A stretch of 64,000 nt of DNA, from the NCBI GenBank assembly GCA_016630955.3, contig CM049985.1:1984001-2048000 (forward strand), in the 5' to 3' direction. Positions 31,826 to 42,882 of the stretch are shown piece after piece. The translations under genes were made by a program, and so were the position numbers. Source of the stretch: Didymella arachidicola. Lineage: Eukaryota; Ascomycota; Dothideomycetes; Pleosporales; Didymellaceae. Under the pieces are notes generated by a model that worked only from the letters and a program-made list of their open reading frames with translations, was not told where the DNA came from and searched no databases. Position 1 is the first letter of the stretch, and every line of letters begins with the position of its first letter.

Positions 31826-32398
31826 TCAACCAAAGATGATTCGTACGCCTCGCTCGAGAGTCGCGGGCGTGTAATTATCAAGCGTGAGCAGGACCGGGAA
31901 GTCACGCACGGCTTGCTCGTACGCTACAGCCTTGACGCCGTTGCCCACTATGGCAATGAGAATGACAGGTGCAGATACCATCGAAGTGTCCTTCTCGACT
32001 TTGCTGGTGATACTCCGGGCAAACTGGAGCTGGCGCTCGAAGGCTTCCGGGTTGTAACCGAGCACGTTCTCCGTAGCGCAGATCACGACGACGACGACTC
32101 CGCTGGCGGACAAAAAGTACGGGTGTAAGTCGGTCATACCAAGATCCATGCGAAATGGTACATGTCGGACGGGACGTGGAAGTGCACGCCCAAGAGGCTC
32201 GAATGGGTCCATATCTTTGACGAGTGATGCTAACGGCGAGTGAGGAACGACCGGGGTGAACAGAGTGATGATTTCCGCTTCGTTGAGTGTTCGCAACCGC
32301 GTGAGTGTTTGGGCGGGGCAGCGGACCATGACTGCTCTGCCAATGGCTGGCTGTTGCGAGTCAGCCCTTGACGAGCGGTTCATTTTGTGTTCTCCCAT
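31826..32398 (-). CDS. Unknown protein, about 190 aa, 5' end uncertain
   Basis: A minus-strand frame with protein-like composition runs from the first in-frame ATG at 32398 (MGEHKMNRSSRADSQQ) to the stop at 31826. Segments such as MDPFEPLGRALP, LGMTDLHPYFLSASGVVVVV and NVLGYNPEAFERQ look conserved rather than random. A hydrophobic stretch (SGVVVVVICA) could be buried or membrane-facing. The open frame continues upstream to about 32490 without an ATG (QDVLLASAGLPPHFLYLS). An upstream exon is therefore likely, perhaps joined at the TTAG acceptor near 32480; a hydrophobic segment encoded at about 32560-32620 is a candidate. No family recognised. Confidence 0.5.
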   Translation of the reverse strand: MGEHKMNRSSRADSQQPAIGRAVMVRCPAQTLTRLRTLNEAEIITLFTPVVPHSPLASLVKDMDPFEPLGRALPRPVRHVPFRMDLGMTDLHPYFLSASGVVVVVICATENVLGYNPEAFERQLQFARSITSKVEKDTSMVSAPVILIAIVGNGVKAVAYEQAVRDFPVLLTLDNYTPATLERGVRIIFG

Positions 32399-33943
32399 TT
32401 GGCTCCTGACGTCCGTGATGTGAAGCGGCGCACTGGCGTCAGTTGACAAGTATAAGAAATGAGGTGGAAGACCGGCGGATGCTAACAGAACGTCCTGGTG
32501 AATGTTGTCCTCCTGGTGCTCCTCTCAAGTGGACTCTTGTCCGAATGATGTGTCTGCTCAGACTTCCAGTACAATGCGCAAAGAACAAAGGCCGCCAACG
32601 AACAAGGATACAGGAAGTACTCCGGAGAAGGAGAGGATGACGCAGCTTGGAAGCGGGTTGTCGAAGGCTCGGTGCCCGAGAAGAGGTAGAAGAGGCACCG
32701 TGAGCTACAAGTAAGCGTTTGATTGAACAGAATCGCTGCGGTGAGATGGGCTGAAACGGCATGAGGCGCTCTATAGTTATATGTGTCAGTATGTAGCCCG
32801 CCATGCTTTGAGTGTTACAACAGATGAAAACGAAGCTTGTGGTACAAGACCAAGGTCCGCACGCTTCGCGAGAGATGGATGGCAGGTAATCGAGTCCGCC
32901 AACCACCAGTCAGCGAGCAGCTCCCGTCTCTAGGAGGCCCTGAGCCGTCGCTGACACACGACATGAGTAGGCATGCGGCGTGGGTTACACAGAGCAATGG
33001 ATGATAGTCTCCAGTGGTTACTACTTCGGCCGGTCATGGAACGTTGGGCGAAGAGTTGCCCTCTCGCATGCTCGTTGTAGCTGCAAGAAACAACCCCAAG
33101 ATTAGCGTGTCAAGGTCGGATGGAACATGTCGGCTTTGTTCAATTGAGTTGTGCGCAAGACACCAGGAAAGCTGAAGAGGTGGTCCGCCGCTGAGGATCA
33201 AAGACAGGGGTTTGCTGCTGCTGGCCGAACGCCCTCTGGCCGGCCCGACAGGGGTCCTTGAACAAGAACGCCGGCAACTGAAGGTAGATATCCAGCCAGT
33301 AACCGCATAGAGATCAGCTGCATCTACCCGCCAGACGCACGGCGTGGTTCGTTCTGAGCGTGGCGCACGGGCGTCAGTACATTTCGAGCGGGCTGTGCAG
33401 CACCGTTGTCAAATTGATCGCTGACGAACAGGGTATGTGACCATTCATAGCATCAAGAAACGCGCGCTAGCCGAGCGTGAATAGCATTCAATGCTGGCTG
33501 TGTAATGTGATGTATGCGGCGACGGGCATCTGCGATGCATGGTCTGTCTCAAGGCGGATATGCGTGACATCTGCAAGATCCTGTGCATGAATGGCGTGTG
33601 AACGAGGGGCGGCGGGCTAGCCGAGCGCTGTGCTCCACAGGGCGTGCCAATGCACCAAGTAAACTGTGCGGTGACATCCGCTCATGAGAGAGGCCGATGA
33701 GACGTCTGATGAGTTCGTAGGGCGACACAGAACGAGGGTGAAGACTGGGTCGAGATGGCCGGTGGTTGATGGCTCGCTTACTTAGCGTCCCAGACAGGGA
33801 AAGCGCGTTTGGTAAACACCATGACGACGCGCCCAAGTTAGCTGCCACATTAGGTCACGATTTCGCTTCCATCCATGCCTATCGCAATGAGAGCGTAATG
33901 CTATCTATCGCCGGTAATGCACTTGCTCAGGTCTTGAATACAA
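32399..33943. other. 1.5 kb divergent region, no certain gene
   Basis: The first 300 bases may contain an upstream exon of the 31.8 kb gene. The remainder, up to the CENP-I start, shows only short unsupported frames. Confidence 0.45.
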
Positions 33944-36455
33944 ATGGCTAAAACCGCGACAGAGGAGCTACCGTCGCTCAGCGACGCGCTAGAGTCGTTG
34001 GATAAGGGTAGGTACAATCATCAATGCGCATATCGAGAAGCTGCAGAGCTGACATGGTGCAATAGCGTCACAGACTCCTGCAAAGCAACGGTCCGTCAAA
34101 GTCTCCGGGGTCATTGATGCCATCTGCCGACACGCTTTTGCCGATGGGCTTAGCGAGGATGCTTTGGAGACTGTCGTACACATTGCGGCAAGGAAGACAG
34201 AATTAGATCAAACAAGTGTAACGACGTTGATCAAAAACCTGTACCCTGCACAGCGAGTAGCCGGCGATGTCGTTGTAACCGTTGTAGCCGCACTGGGTCA
34301 GGGTAGAGGCAAACCTTCACCAGGCACTCAGGACAGCCTTGTAAAGTGGCTGGCTCTGATCCACGAAGTCGTTGAGGATGCCAGTATTTTTTCAAGGCTG
34401 TACGGAGTCCTTTTCGGGATGTTGGACATGATCAGTATCAGGTGTGTGACCACACCAAATATCTACCTCGACCTCAAGCTAACTCGAACAGAACATCATT
34501 GTGCCATCTACTTTCCTTGATTACTCGAAGGAAGCATGTGAAACCGTTCAGGATCCAGCAATTGTAAGTTCCTACCCTCCGTTGTACAACAGTCTACTAT
34601 AGCACGGGCTGATTTGTCTGCCAGGCTTGAGCTGTCCCGTGGGCTTGGTAACGAGCCTGCTCTTCAAGGTCTCCTTCGCGTTTTTAAGGACTACTATCCC
34701 GACATCATTCTCGGAAGCGCATCCACGAGCCGAAAGTCGTTTGCACCGGTGAGTTCCCGTTGCCCTGTGTAAGGTTGGACGCAAAGCGGGGATCTTGCTG
34801 CAAGGCTACAGCTCCACACGTTACATTGCTGGACTTTACTGATGGCGTAGACACCTGATGCAGAGTGGCGAGATAGGGTGCGTTTGATCCAGGAAGCTCG
34901 CACATCGGCGGACGATCCTATGTCTGAACGTCACAACGGCTTCAAGGTCCTGCGGCATGGACCGAAGTTGACTAAGGCATCGGCGCTGCCCGATGTGCAC
35001 ACCTACCATGCTACCGAAGTAAGACGCCTGATTCCTCTGTGTTCTGGCAAAGATACTAATTGGTGTAGAGCTCTGTGACACTGGAGGGTATTGATACCGT
35101 GGAAGCTTTCGTTGAGAAGCTCGACCAAATTGAGCCACCTGGCCAGCTCATCTCCTTTCTGAACGATCCTCTTCTGCAGAAGTTCATCGATCTGAAGCCA
35201 TCGCCAGTGGCATCTGCACGTATAGGCTTGTGGCTTGCAACATGCTTGGAAGATCAGATTACTTCCGCCGTAAAGACTGCGGACCAGTCTCCCTTCCTGG
35301 CTGAGTTACTCGATGGACTGTTACAACACGCACGATATACCAAGGTACATATGCCACATAAAGAGGGAGCAGATGATATACTCACGCTTTTTGTAGGCCC
35401 TTCTGCCTGTCGTTCCAGTCTTTCTCCAGGAGTACATCACAAACTGGAATGGTCGCGAGAACGTCGATTCTGTGCTTGGTCTACTTGCACACGTTCCTGG
35501 AGACTCTTTCGAGCATGTGTATTCGGACTTCTTTGCCCCAGCAGAGCATGCACTACTCAGCAACGGTCTTTCATCAAGTGTCCAGCTGGTCGGGTTCTAC
35601 ACAGAGGTGCTGCAACATCGCGTAGCCGTACTTTCCCAACAACAGCCTGAATATCGCCAACCCGCGCTCAGCTCACCCGGGCAGCAGTTCTTGAAAGATT
35701 TCACTTCACACTTTGCCATTTTCTCGACTGCTGTACTCCTATCATTGCCCTCAGACATGGGAACAGATGTGGTATCTGCAGTCCTTACCTTTTGGGAGCT
35801 ACTTTCCACGTCTTCAAAGCCGCACGTCATCCCGATTCTACTCCCGCCGATGCATTTCGTTTATTATTCGATGTCAAATTCGTCATTTGATGTGGCATCT
35901 CGAATGTGTGGCATCATAGGGAGTTACAAACAAGCATTCGACGCGCACCCTAGACCAGTCAAGCACTACTATCCTAGTGAAATTACTGACGGACTCAACT
36001 GGTGCTTGCGGGATGTCTACAACTTCTTCTGGGTAGCTCGTGGTCTTGCAGTCGCCGAACAGAAGTCTGTTGGTATGTATTGCCACCCAGCACTGCGCTC
36101 GTCACTTGATGCATACATGAATGGGCTAGATCGGTCATACGCTATTAGTCACGTATTCAATTTGTCTTACAACGCGTGGCTTGCATCAATGTCAAACGCA
36201 GCGTGGCAAGTCCTTCAAAAACAGGAAGTTGACCATCAAGGTCTCAATCGAGCCAGCAAGATACACAACGGTCCAGTCACCCAACAAAGCCTGGCAAGCC
36301 TGAGGAATGGCGGAGGCATCAGCGTAGATTGGGACGGCGCAGATGGATACAAAGTATTCATTCTCAATTGGCTGGCAGAGAGGGGGCTCGGAGGATTGAG
36401 AGAGCTAATGTTTGCGACTGTCACAGATCTGAAGAAGGGTCATGGTTCCTCATAA
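33944..36455 (+). CDS. mis6: Inner kinetochore protein CENP-I / Mis6 (Ctf3), 712 aa
   Basis: Seven exons: 33944-34007, 34066-34441, 34492-34563, 34625-34748, 34851-35018, 35069-35344 and 35397-36455. All introns are GT-AG and keep frame. The N-terminal half carries the family signature LIKNLYPAQRV, VVVTVVAALGQGRGKPSPGT, LVKWLALIHEVVEDA, RLYGVLFGMLDMISIR, then CHLLSLITRRKHVKPFRIQQ and LFKDYYPDIILG-like helices. The rest is alpha-solenoid-like, with no catalytic motif. Mis6/CENP-I is part of the constitutive centromere-associated network and supports CENP-A loading and kinetochore assembly. The length fits fungal orthologues (about 700). The third and fourth introns can be placed only by family continuity because the exons are short. 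Confidence 0.93.
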
Positions 36456-37377
36456 CATACATGCATGAATGAGGAGATATAGCTGTATGAGCTTTGATTC
36501 CCAATGTACGAAGTCCTCATCGTTCCATACACACCACGTCTTCATGACTCTACAGCCCCGGGTACTCGGCAATGCGTCACGGCAAGACGAATAATAATTT
36601 CAGAAGTAACGTTGGTGTCGTCTGCAACGCGTGTCGTCAGCCACAAGAGGCAAGATATTTTTGGTGGTGACCGTAGTGCTGTGGCTGAGCAAAGTCGTAC
36701 AATATATCGGTCCTATCTCGGCCTGACCTGATTGTACCGAAGATGCCGACTTACCCTCTCACCCCTTCACACGGTATCATCAAGGCTATTGTGGACGCCG
36801 GATTCAGCTTGCATAGGCTTGTTCACAGTGATGGTATAGTAAAAGACGACTTATAGTCAAGGGTCACCAAAGACCAACAAACGTCAACCGTCCAGCCATC
36901 AGTGACTTCATCCATGCCCAGAATACAACGCATCATCACACGCCGAAGCATATGCCATCGGCTGCTCTTCCGTTGTGCGCAATTGTCTCGCGTTGGTGAT
37001 GCCGAGCGAATGACCTCATACCCAAGCGCGTGTCCTGAACACCACGCGTCGCGCACGTCTGCAGAACTCGATTCTGACGTCGCTGTGTCAAGAAGCTAAG
37101 GCTGAGCTACGGGTCACGGCAAAGAGCAAGATGCTAGGCTAGCATCAACCCAGAGGCGTTGCGTAGGCGGGACCCTGCGTGTGTAGAACGTGGCTGACGT
37201 TGTGTGAGGCGTGGACTTGTTCTCAAATGCCGCGTGAACATATAAGTCGTGGAGACGGGGGCAGTGACGGTCAGCTTAAGTTGCACTTTCACATCTAAGC
37301 TTTTGATCAGCTTTACACAATCGCTTTAATCTCGTTCTCTTCGCCTCATATACACCTAAACTTGAGTAATCGCCAAC
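36456..37377. other. Intergenic; promoter of the MARVEL-like gene
   Basis: No gene recognised. A TATAAG element lies near 37241, about 137 bp upstream of the MARVEL-like ATG, followed by a C/T-rich leader. Confidence 0.5.
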
Positions 37378-37993
37378 ATGATCTTCTCCCGAATCCTCTC
37401 CCTCATCCTGCGCGTCGCACAATTCGTCTTCGCGGCAGTCGTGCTAGGTCTGACAGCGTATTTCATGTACTCGCGCACACGACACGGCGTAGGCCCTTTC
37501 GGTCGAACGATCTTCGCAATCGTGTGGTCATCTCTCTCCGTCCTCTTCTCCATTATCTGGATGATCCCGACCAAATCAACCATGGCCTCGTACGGCTCTG
37601 ATCTGTGTACGTGCCTCAATATCAAAAACCTCCCTCCTTTTTGGAATCGGAGACGACTGACACTGTGTAGTGTTTACAGCAGGTTGGGCCGCCGTCTTTG
37701 CACTGCTCGTTACCTGGTTCAACAGCGCGGGATGTGGTAGTGCGTGGGCGTGGGACCGTATCAGTCTGAGCCGCAGTAACTACTGTGGTCAGTGGAGGGC
37801 AGCGCAAGCTTTCTCGTTCTTGAGCTTGATTGTCTGGTTCAGTACTTTTGTGCTTGGTGTCATCACATACCACCGCTTGACCCGCCAGCCGGTGATCAAT
37901 GAAGGCCCTGGGTAAGTCGCCGTTTAGAAGTAGCAGAGCGTATGCTGACCGTGTTGTAGAAAGAGCTTTGTTGGCCGCCGTCCGCGCGTCTGA
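37378..37993 (+). CDS. Four-helix MARVEL-like membrane protein, 167 aa
   Basis: Exons 37378-37606, 37671-37911 and 37960-37993; introns of 64 and 48 bp. The last exon supplies only KSFVGRRPRV. Four hydrophobic helices: LSLILRVAQFVFAAVVLGLT, TIFAIVWSSLSVLFSIIWMI, FTAGWAAVFALLVTWFNSAG and AAQAFSFLSLIVWFSTFVLG. Between the last two is a Cys-containing loop (GCGSAWAWDRI...NYCGQWRAA). This layout is that of fungal MARVEL-domain proteins, which are small tetraspan proteins of plasma-membrane or vesicle domains. The specific role is unknown. The transposon begins 204 bp beyond its stop. Confidence 0.85.
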
Positions 37994-38197
37994 AAGTGGT
38001 AGAGGGTCATGTGGGCGATTGGGGTGTGTGGTTTGATAGGAGGATGGAAAGCTGTCACTGCGCAACTGTGCTCGACCTGCCCAGATTTTCTTGACATTAT
38101 TGTGATCGTGAGGGTATGATATAGAGGTTGCGTCTGAGCGAGCAAGCGAATGAGTGATCTTGAATTTTTCTGCTCCTTCTTATCAATTATTACGATA

Positions 38198-38245
38198 ACG
38201 TAGTTTACAAGCGAGCGACGCACCCCACCAAACTTAAGCACCTCT
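38198..38245 (+). repeat. Left terminal inverted repeat of the transposon, 48 bp
   Basis: Pairs with the right end except for one substitution (TTAAGC versus TTGAGC in the complement) and the extra 17 bp unit present only on the right. Confidence 0.9.
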
Positions 38246-38301
38246 GCAGACGTGTATCTCAACAACGCAATAAAATAATAGATAGCTATTAACATAACAG
38301 A

Positions 38302-39954
38302 TTAAGTAGTAGCTATAGGCTCTTTCTTACACGTACGTGAGTTATGACCACGCTCTCTACACCTCTTGCAGCGCGCAAGAGACTGACGACTAACGCCTGA
38401 TTGCTCTCCTCTCTGACGCTCCTCACAGGCAATCTGCTGCTTAGCCTTACGTTGGGTGAGTATATCCTCTCCAGCTCCCTGTGTTAACACTCCTTGATGT
38501 TGTATACGCTTTTTCTTGCGTTGTTTACGCTCAGACGCTGCCTTGTTAGCCTTCTCAAGGCTGGTAATCCGATCGCGCATTAGCTCAGCAGACAGCATCA
38601 TCACCTCTGCCCCCTTCTTGAGCTGGTCAATTGCTTCAATAATTGAGGCTGGCGACGAGCTCTTGTGCTTGCGTACACGCTCACGTATAAGCGTTGACTG
38701 AGCTTCAAGCTCACGTATGTTGCTTGGTGTACGAGCCTCCCACAGAGTGTTGATCAGAGCTGCTGGTGGAGTCGGCGTACGCAGCTGCACGTCAAGCTTT
38801 GATAGGACTGCGTCTGGCTGGTGTGGGACAAGACCTGCTCCTTGAAAAGCTGATCGTATATTCGCTGGTGTAAACGATCGATCGTACGCTGCCTTAAGAG
38901 CTGGCAGAAACTCAAGCTTGGTGACGTGGTTGATATGGTCGCGGATCAGGCTCTCAATCTCACGGCTGTACGCGCGCTTCAATGGCGAGAAACAGCCAAC
39001 GTCAAGAGGCTGGAGAAGGTGAGATGAGTGAGGCGGCATGCAGAGCGTGTAGATATTGTTCTCCTTGCAGATCTCCTGGAACTTAAGAGAGTGGTGACTC
39101 TCATGGCCATCAAGGATGAGCAGCCGACGTGCTCCTACTGTACGAGCCTTTGTATGAGCGTTGAAGTGCTCTAGCCACTCTACTCCTAGCTCGTTGGTAG
39201 TCCAGCCGTTGTCGCTGACTGCGATCGCCCAGTCGCGTGGGATTGCTGTGTCTTCATACCAGGCAGAGAGGTGGTACTGGCCAGTTAAGATGATGAACGG
39301 TGGGATAGAACAACCAGCAGCGTTGATGCCAGCAATCAGCGTCGCCCACTCACGATTACCTGGCTGGAGAGCCTTTGGCCGGCCTCTTCTCTCTGACCCC
39401 GTCACGACAAGCTGCGTCGTAATCTTGCCCATCATGAAGCCAGTTTCGTCAAAGTTCCAGACGTCATCATCACAGATGCCGTACTTGGCTTTTGTCTGCT
39501 CTACAAGCTCAAACCAGCTCTTAATTAGGACTGGATCCTCACACAGAGCTCTCTGCCTATCGTACGAGCGATTGAAACGCGTCGTAAGAGCGTCTGTACG
39601 TTTGACAAAGTTGCGCGCCCATTGAACGCCGACCTGACCAGCCCTGCGCGCAGCCAGCAGTCTATCAGCCATATCGCGTACAGCAGCGTACGTAGGCGCA
39701 AATCCACGCACGTCAAGGTCAAGTATATAGCTGACTATCACCTCCTCTTCTCGCTCAGTCAGCTTCTTTGAGTTGGGCTGGCAATCGCGTCGGGCAGGCC
39801 GGCCAGCGCGTCGGTGGCGGAGCGTCGCTTCAGGTACGCTGTAGACAGCAGCAGCGCGTCGATTAGCTGCAAATTGACGTTTATTAATAGACAAGATAGC
39901 AAGCTGAATATCTGCTTCATTTGAATGTGGTTGCTTTACGCTACGTTGAGCCAT
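38302..39954 (-). CDS. Fot1/pogo transposase (DDE_1) with C-terminal CCHC zinc knuckle, 550 aa
   Basis: Single intact frame. N-terminal helix-turn-helix of the psq/CENP-B type (about 15-55, DIQLAILSINKRQFAANRRA), then a second CENP-B-like HTH (about 65-125, ending VQWARNFVKR). The DDE domain follows: Asp169 in VWNFDETGF, Asp282 in LLILDGHESH and Asp318 in HLLQPLDVGCF, with 35 residues between the last two. A coiled-coil-prone basic region follows, and the protein ends with a CCHC knuckle, C-x2-C-x4-H-x4-C at 529-542. Such proteins bind the terminal repeats and cut and paste the element in the nucleus. All catalytic residues are present, so activity is plausible. Confidence 0.96.
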   Translation of the reverse strand: MAQRSVKQPHSNEADIQLAILSINKRQFAANRRAAAVYSVPEATLRHRRAGRPARRDCQPNSKKLTEREEEVIVSYILDLDVRGFAPTYAAVRDMADRLLAARRAGQVGVQWARNFVKRTDALTTRFNRSYDRQRALCEDPVLIKSWFELVEQTKAKYGICDDDVWNFDETGFMMGKITTQLVVTGSERRGRPKALQPGNREWATLIAGINAAGCSIPPFIILTGQYHLSAWYEDTAIPRDWAIAVSDNGWTTNELGVEWLEHFNAHTKARTVGARRLLILDGHESHHSLKFQEICKENNIYTLCMPPHSSHLLQPLDVGCFSPLKRAYSREIESLIRDHINHVTKLEFLPALKAAYDRSFTPANIRSAFQGAGLVPHQPDAVLSKLDVQLRTPTPPAALINTLWEARTPSNIRELEAQSTLIRERVRKHKSSSPASIIEAIDQLKKGAEVMMLSAELMRDRITSLEKANKAASERKQRKKKRIQHQGVLTQGAGEDILTQRKAKQQIACEERQRGEQSGVSRQSLARCKRCRERGHNSRTCKKEPIATT

Positions 39955-39970
39955 TGTACGTCGAGATCAA

Positions 39971-40035
39971 AGAGGTGCTCAAGTTTGGTGGGGTGCGTCG
40001 CTCCCTTGTACGCGTCGCTCGCTTGTAAACTACGT
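39971..40035 (-). repeat. Right terminal inverted repeat, 65 bp with 17 bp internal duplication
   Basis: In the outward-to-inward direction it reads ACGTAGTTTACAAGCGAGCG, then a second similar unit GTACAAGGGAGCGACGC, then the ACCCCACCAAACTT segment shared with the left end. The extra unit makes it exactly 17 bp longer than the left repeat. Confidence 0.88.
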
Positions 40036-40139
40036 TACCGAAAATGTTGCAAATGATTATCTAGCCAACAACAAATCTAAGTTCATCTCAGCTCCAGTGA
40101 GTGACAGAACCTGCTTTGCTTAAAGTCTTCTTAATCGCC

Positions 40140-42094
40140 TCACGGTGAGTACTCTTCATTTCCTTCCCTGTCTACCCTCACATACTTTTCCCGATCCATA
40201 CCGTGCGTGGCACGCAGATGGCATGTCTGGTCATAGCGACAGCTGCCGAAGTCGCGCTCATTGGCACATTGGTGGCCCAAGTCTGGATGTAGTCAGTAAG
40301 CGTTCATAGTTTCGAAGCAAAAGACTCACAGCAATCAATATCCTCGCAGTACCTGTTGTTGCATGCCAAACTTCGAGCCTTGTAGCGCAGAGCGACGAGC
40401 TCACCCGGACTTAGTCTAGGTTCGTGCTGGAACTGACAGAACTTGCCCTGTACACATGAACCACCAAGATGAAAGTTGTTACACATCTTCTTTCCACACT
40501 TTTTCATACGAGCGTCCAAAGCTTCAGCGGACGCTCTGTCGCGGGGCGGGAGCGGCTCGTCAAGTCTTTGTTCTCTTTTGTTGTAATAAGAGAATTTCTT
40601 CTTCGTCGTTCCTTTGGACGGCGCGATCGAGATGGTTTCCGTGCGCCGGGGGCCGATTTTGCTCACGCTTGCCCAGTTTGAATCTTCGCTGGACTCAGTT
40701 GCCGACACGGAGGGGGCTGGGGTGCTTGGCGATGATGAAGGACTGACGATCGCTGGCACTATAGACCTTGCTGGAGGCGTCTTGTTTGTCTTGGAGCCAT
40801 TTGTCAACGAGCGTATGACTAGCGGAGATTGGGCTGATGTTGGAGGGCTTTGAGCTGCAACTACGACTGTATTGACGGCGGGAGCGGGAGCGGATTCAGG
40901 AAGAGGCTCATTCCTGAAAACATCGTTGAACTTAACACGTTTGAAGTTTGGCAAGTGAGCAAACTCTGGATATGCTGGCGTCGTCTCCAACAAGGTGATG
41001 CGGCTCGCCTTGGCCTCGTTGTGTTTGAACTGATCGAGGTTGTTGAGGTAACCGGAATCGTGACAGCCACCAAAGACGATGTGGCGACAGGTTGGATTGT
41101 CACTGAACGTACGCAGCATCTCTATCATCCTGTTAGGTCATATATTTACTCTGGTAATCTTGCAACGTGCCTTTAATCTTGTGGTCAGCCCGTTCTTTGC
41201 CTTGACCAACGTCGATAATACTAAATAGAGACTGGTTGGTGCTAAAGCGCTGTGCAAACGTGCGCATCTCTCCGGAATGGCGCAGAAGTCCAACTTGTTG
41301 TAGCTTGAAAGCAAGCTTGTCCAGACTCATGTAGACGTGGACCATGACTGGCCAGTTTCCAGCGTTGCTATATAGAGACGAGATGTGGTTGTTGATAGCG
41401 TGGTGCAAGCGAGAGGCAGCTTCCGAGCCACCGTCACCACCAGCTGCTTGAAGTAGAGCATCTTGAAACTGTATATTGTTAGTGCGGCTCTCTAGTACAA
41501 CACGACTATCCTTGGGCAATTCGTGAACGTCGACGCAACCATTTTGCGACAAGCTCAGGCGTTTGCACGTGGATAGGCTAGACGATAAGTTGCAAATTGG
41601 TTCACTCACAATAGCACCATCTCCATCGATGAGAGCCAGGACGAACGAGCTGGTATCCTACATATCACATCAGCAAGGTACTTTCCAGACGATGTTCACT
41701 CGACGCCAACGAGCGTGGACAGAGGACTGAATATCAGGCAATGGACATAAACATCAAAGAACATGTTGAGACGATTGTGAAGTACAAAAACGTGCCAGCA
41801 ACTTACCATTTGGCGTTCATGTTCGCTCATAACCCTATGTACTTCCTCGACCCTAGACTGATAGCTCCTTCTGTTGTCTCGTTCGCTAAGATAATCGCTC
41901 CTCAACTCTGAGTGTTCACGTAACAGAGTCGAAAACTTCTCGATCAGTTCCTGGGCGTGTCAGCCAGTCGTTCCCCTTCAGCGCGCGCTTTCTATTGAGT
42001 TTTCACTGACGTTGACGAGATTTTCTCTTGCATGGTCAGCAGCCCGAAAACTTTCCATCTGCCTTAGACAGTTGTTTAAATCGTAGCTTGCCAT
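40140..42094 (-). CDS. DUF7923-type protein with C-terminal CCCH zinc fingers, 506 aa
   Basis: Six exons on the minus strand: 42094-42011, 41950-41807, 41657-41610 (48 nt), 41468-41167, 41129-40330 and 40282-40140. The N-terminus is helical (LLREHSELRSDYLSERDNRR). The fold starts at SSFVLALIDGDGAI|FQDALLQA, then GGSEAASRLHHAI, LFSIIDVGQGKERADHKIK and CRHIVFGGCHDSGYL, an NYN/PIN-like alpha-beta core typical of this fungal family. A Pro/Ser-rich linker leads to CCHC/CCCH fingers: CGKKMCNNFHLGGSCVQGKF and, in the last exon, GHQCANERDFGSCRYDQTCH. Intron 4 is only 37 bp (GTTGCA...CTAACAG) and is the weakest junction; the last intron is needed to complete the second finger. RNA binding is likely; function unknown. 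Confidence 0.85.
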
Positions 42095-42882
42095 ACTGAG
42101 GAGTCCGACCATAGGGTTGAGCTATGTCTATGAAGCAAAATTTGTCCGTGAGGATCAGTAAAACGAGCGCGTCTTAACGTATGAGTGAACAGCGAGCTCT
42201 CGGTGCGGGAGCTAAGCGCTAGCTCGTCTTAGAAAGAAGTGGGGTCAATCAAACGGCGAGTCGACAGGTTGTAAAAGGCGACGTGCGAGAGCTGTCCTAT
42301 ATTCGACTGAAAGATGGCTGGTACACTGGCAAGGCGCAGTCATCTTCCAGAGGTCGCTGAGGTGCGGGGCATAGGCGAGCGTATCGGTGGGCCTGAACGT
42401 GGCACAGAAAGGAGACGAAAACACACAGCCCACCAACTCATGCAGCTCGAGCCGTCGTTACCGTATCAGCGACAGGCACGAATACTGATAGGGTTTTCAG
42501 AAGCTTCGAGCAACTCACTGGTTGCGTTTGGATGCAGCATTGTGCTGGGCAACAATGTAATGCTTTGAAGCGCTTACTGTTCAAGACCTTGCCGCGACGC
42601 CCACCGGATAGCTGGCACGGGCCAGCAGGCACATCTGAGGTTGTATCGACAGCACTGTAAGCACCACAAATCCCTGTTAAACATACCATAGTATGACAAT
42701 GTTAAAGTACGTTCAAGGGTAACGCCGATGAGGTACTGTGGCCCGAACACCCCCACCCCCGCCTGAAGCTCACGCTTCCCCACAAAATGACGCTGATCTC
42801 GAATCACTATACTGCTTACAGCACACACGGAAGCATTCCACACTACGATATATATAATTAGATGATCTCGATCAGCAATTGA
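42095..42882. other. Divergent intergenic region between the CCCH protein and GST
   Basis: Promoter space for both genes; no gene recognised. A C-rich run occurs near 42750. Confidence 0.5.

Larger units (their letters stand above)
38196..40037 (-). mobile_element. Complete Fot1/pogo-type DNA transposon, 1838 bp plus TA duplication
   Basis: Boundaries are marked by TA at 38196-38197 and 40036-40037. Inside these, terminal inverted repeats start ACGTAGTTTACAAGCGAGCG. The repeats enclose one uninterrupted transposase frame on the minus strand. TA target duplication, D-D-D catalytic pattern and size match the Fot1/Pot2/pogo branch of the Tc1-mariner superfamily. It sits in the gap between two convergent genes (stops at 37993 and 40140), so no gene was cut. 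Intact frame and clear ends suggest recent arrival. Confidence 0.95.

Noticed and set aside
31628..32128. 166-codon plus-strand frame
   Set aside because: It is antisense to the better supported minus-strand gene at 31826-32398 and has no recognisable feature.
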